Shown: positions 63,301 to 64,000 of the stretch, in pieces
Position numbering within the stretch: position 1 is the first letter of the stretch
Layout: every line of letters begins with the position of its first letter
DNA from: Pseudomonas sp. H3(2019)
GTDB lineage: Bacteria; Pseudomonadota; Gammaproteobacteria; Pseudomonadales; Pseudomonadaceae
DNA: 64,000 nucleotides
Direction: 5' to 3'
Assembly: GCF_007713465.1 (NCBI RefSeq)
Contig: NZ_VMSG01000010.1
Coordinates: 1-64,000 of the forward strand
Notes under the pieces: generated by a model
What the model was told of the DNA's origin: nothing
Databases searched by the model: none
The model's input: the letters and a program-made list of their open reading frames with translations, nothing else
Program-made: the position numbers and the translations under genes

Positions 63301-64000
63301 CCGCGATGCAGCGCTGTCAGTCGCTGCAGCAGCAACAGGCTTCGGCGGCATGGAACGACCTGGCCAACTATTTCAATCAGTATCTGGCCGAGCGTTTTCC
63401 ATTCTCCAATGGCACACAAGTGTCCGATGCCGACCCGGCGCGGGTCCAGCATTTGCTGGAGCTGATCGACAAGCGCCTGCCGGTGGCGCAAGCCGGTTTG
63501 TTGCTCAGCCAGACGCCGGAACGGTTGGCCGCCGAGGATTTTCTCAACCGTCTGAAACAGGCCAGCACCTGGCTCGGGCCGCTGTTTGTGCGAGATAAGA
63601 GCGGCATTCTGGGGGTAGAGATGGACGTGCGCTGGCGCACTGATCGCGAGGAAGAGCACGGCGCCGATCAGGTCATCGCCTGGGGCTTGAATGCCGGCAA
63701 TCAGCAGATCAGCTATCCCGGCGAGACCCAGCAGAACCTGCGCTGGATGGTCGGCCAGCCCGTCAGGTTGACGTTGCGCTGGGCCAGGAATGGTCCTCAG
63801 CGGCCGGTCAGCGACCCGTTGCAACCGAACCTGGTGATCAGGGATCTGGAGGCCGGCTGGGAGTACGGCGGCCCTTGGTCCTTACTGCGGCTGATGCGTT
63901 CGCACCAGTCGAATCAGCGCCAGCCAAGCATGGACTACACCGATTTTCCGCTGACCTTGCGCTTGCCGGTCGCCGCGAGTACCAGCATTGAGGAGCCGAC
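60327..64000 (+). CDS. tssM: T6SS membrane protein TssM (IcmF), 3' partial
   Basis: At least 1,224 residues of a TssM that runs off the window. The start at 60327 overlaps the tssL stop by four bases. Only one N-terminal membrane helix is seen (about residues 3-26), then a cytosolic part, then a helix at about 347-367 and the long periplasmic domain. The P-loop position reads LMLGNETQGTQL (about residues 61-72), without the GxxGxGKT motif, so ATP binding is unlikely. The C-terminal gp-like domain near residue 1150 onwards is only partly visible. Confidence 0.93.
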   Translation, partial: MSTLGIVATIVAVLVLLAVLLAAVWWLRTQSGAAIRSFYLSVRHMEQEQGTQDRYQIPWLLMLGNETQGTQLCAQWRLQPTDKPAWFGRWWSDPEGAVLVVPQALFLPDEGLNLQRGGWWRLLGLIVRLRSKRPLDAVIWTVPASQLSDPEQAANLGLAARRRFIDLLQRFGLSLPVYVVITGMEELPGFQALITALPVEAQERALGWSSPYAPEAVWQSQWSDQALDQVSRALSESIIEVGALSGHLSSELFALPDRFEVLRRTLQTLLEPVFQGNAQGEAPRFRGIYFTANQAPESTRESFSAYDTVLQQSAFARQLWQRRIVAERGVAQVVPRILRLRQRWQRVTGVVALVVGLVWAIGMVWVWHDSVKDAHELSRLLQGAQKNYVAVTDESHRLEPTRRNVESFWRVLERAPRWTFSSVVFPTSWFSSLDAQLEDELRLTAQRHLLVPLQELLVSDLAQLKAIRNTERRVNVESEDPAQWQNYVKAKELVERAVRLEQQNQWFNQALNNPRSPLDDLVLLSNNALSLNLNVGTLRRSAFYNRVLLNSDTSGLKALDLSTERSTISTNFEGLMERWLDQYFLADNFVRQAGYLKLHLERLESGSGNSLSELEDLRALIDDLQALLGLTNSAWGRGKGQDLVPGYRELMDKVRQSALLGPQLEQQLDMQASKLQQSFRDQWIAQAGSRGNLLVQQGSGQLALQEHVSQLDNAVQALFKRDFVAIALRQDDSSLSASQGQSADSDGLNSALNYFASYKSYASEELPRIPPAYRGALLQAAEGAAAKAMWLSLEEQGGQVQQGTGFNVQASQAVALQKAFVELRRSDLATRLQNALNRRALAEVASGLNEIIAQPLFSERTSIARWDGSKNLGLQLYGASDVQDLKLSLKQQFNTMLNITEQRTPALEWLKVQQQNLSGLDYERVVQFSALNDELLKYKEQNPASSAAQIEQLVSRDFIEMDAGSCAQILQTANLSGGRGTLALRAQELQQTAMQRCQSLQQQQASAAWNDLANYFNQYLAERFPFSNGTQVSDADPARVQHLLELIDKRLPVAQAGLLLSQTPERLAAEDFLNRLKQASTWLGPLFVRDKSGILGVEMDVRWRTDREEEHGADQVIAWGLNAGNQQISYPGETQQNLRWMVGQPVRLTLRWARNGPQRPVSDPLQPNLVIRDLEAGWEYGGPWSLLRLMRSHQSNQRQPSMDYTDFPLTLRLPVAASTSIEEP

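Noticed and set aside
62154..63824. A 556-codon open frame on the minus strand opposite tssM
   Set aside because: It lies antisense to the coding frame of tssM, which has clear homology; the product has no recognisable domain.

Overview
The window reads as a piece of a Pseudomonas chromosome, most likely from the P. fluorescens group. Three things point there. The block fabI - yejFEB - two yejA-like genes - mltD - gloB - methyltransferase - rnhA matches the neighbourhood I recall from P. aeruginosa PAO1 (PA1806-PA1815). Several intergenic repeats are of the REP/REPIN type common in fluorescent pseudomonads. The DNA is GC-rich with strongly GC-biased third codon positions. The first 33 bases are not genomic: they match the Illumina Nextera read-1 transposase adapter with three A-to-G differences, so this is the raw end of a contig and the first gene (a MATE exporter) is truncated.

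Positions 34-16600 hold mixed single genes and small operons: MATE exporter, L-lactate permease, a tandem pair of secreted DUF2388 proteins, a SleB-type cell-wall hydrolase, a PhyH dioxygenase with a hotdog thioesterase, pirin divergent from a LysR regulator, a LacI regulator, a cytochrome c, an unrecognised multi-pass membrane protein, FabV enoyl-ACP reductase, a cupin, a small lipoprotein, a small zinc-ribbon-like protein, a LysE exporter, an AraC regulator and a VOC protein. Positions 16800-21760 carry an IorAB-type molybdenum hydroxylase, a VOC protein divergent from a LysR regulator, and FabI. FabI and FabV, two unrelated enoyl-ACP reductases, therefore lie under 8 kb apart.

Positions 21777-33015 are the Yej-like peptide ABC importer (two ATPase/permease genes plus a second permease and two tandem binding proteins), MltD, GloB, a methyltransferase and RNase HI. 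The dnaQ gene that follows rnhA in other pseudomonads is absent here. A degenerate REP-like repeat and then an Mrp-type Na+/H+ antiporter operon (fused A/B, C, D, E, F, G) occupy that place. Positions 39189-44450 hold another REPIN, a DMT exporter divergent from an XRE-cupin regulator with two palindromic operator candidates, an FAD/NAD(P)-binding protein, and a short operon of an aminoglycoside-phosphotransferase-like kinase and an SDR.

Positions 44639-64000 are a type VI secretion system whose order resembles HSI-III of P. aeruginosa. One arm runs leftwards: tssB, tssC, hcp, tssE, tssF, tssG, clpV, an unknown gene, a cysteine-protease-like gene, vgrG and a YwqK/MORN gene. The other runs rightwards: tssJ, tssK, tssL and tssM, the last cut by the window end. 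A DUF4280 PAAR-like gene lies tail-to-tail with the left arm. The AT-rich cargo between clpV and vgrG is the most interesting part: it encodes a 213-aa protein with an apparent Cys-His-Asp triad like YopT/AvrPphB (C58) proteases, which I infer to be a T6SS effector, and a 164-aa partner of unknown function. Start codons were chosen from Shine-Dalgarno spacing; no database search was possible.
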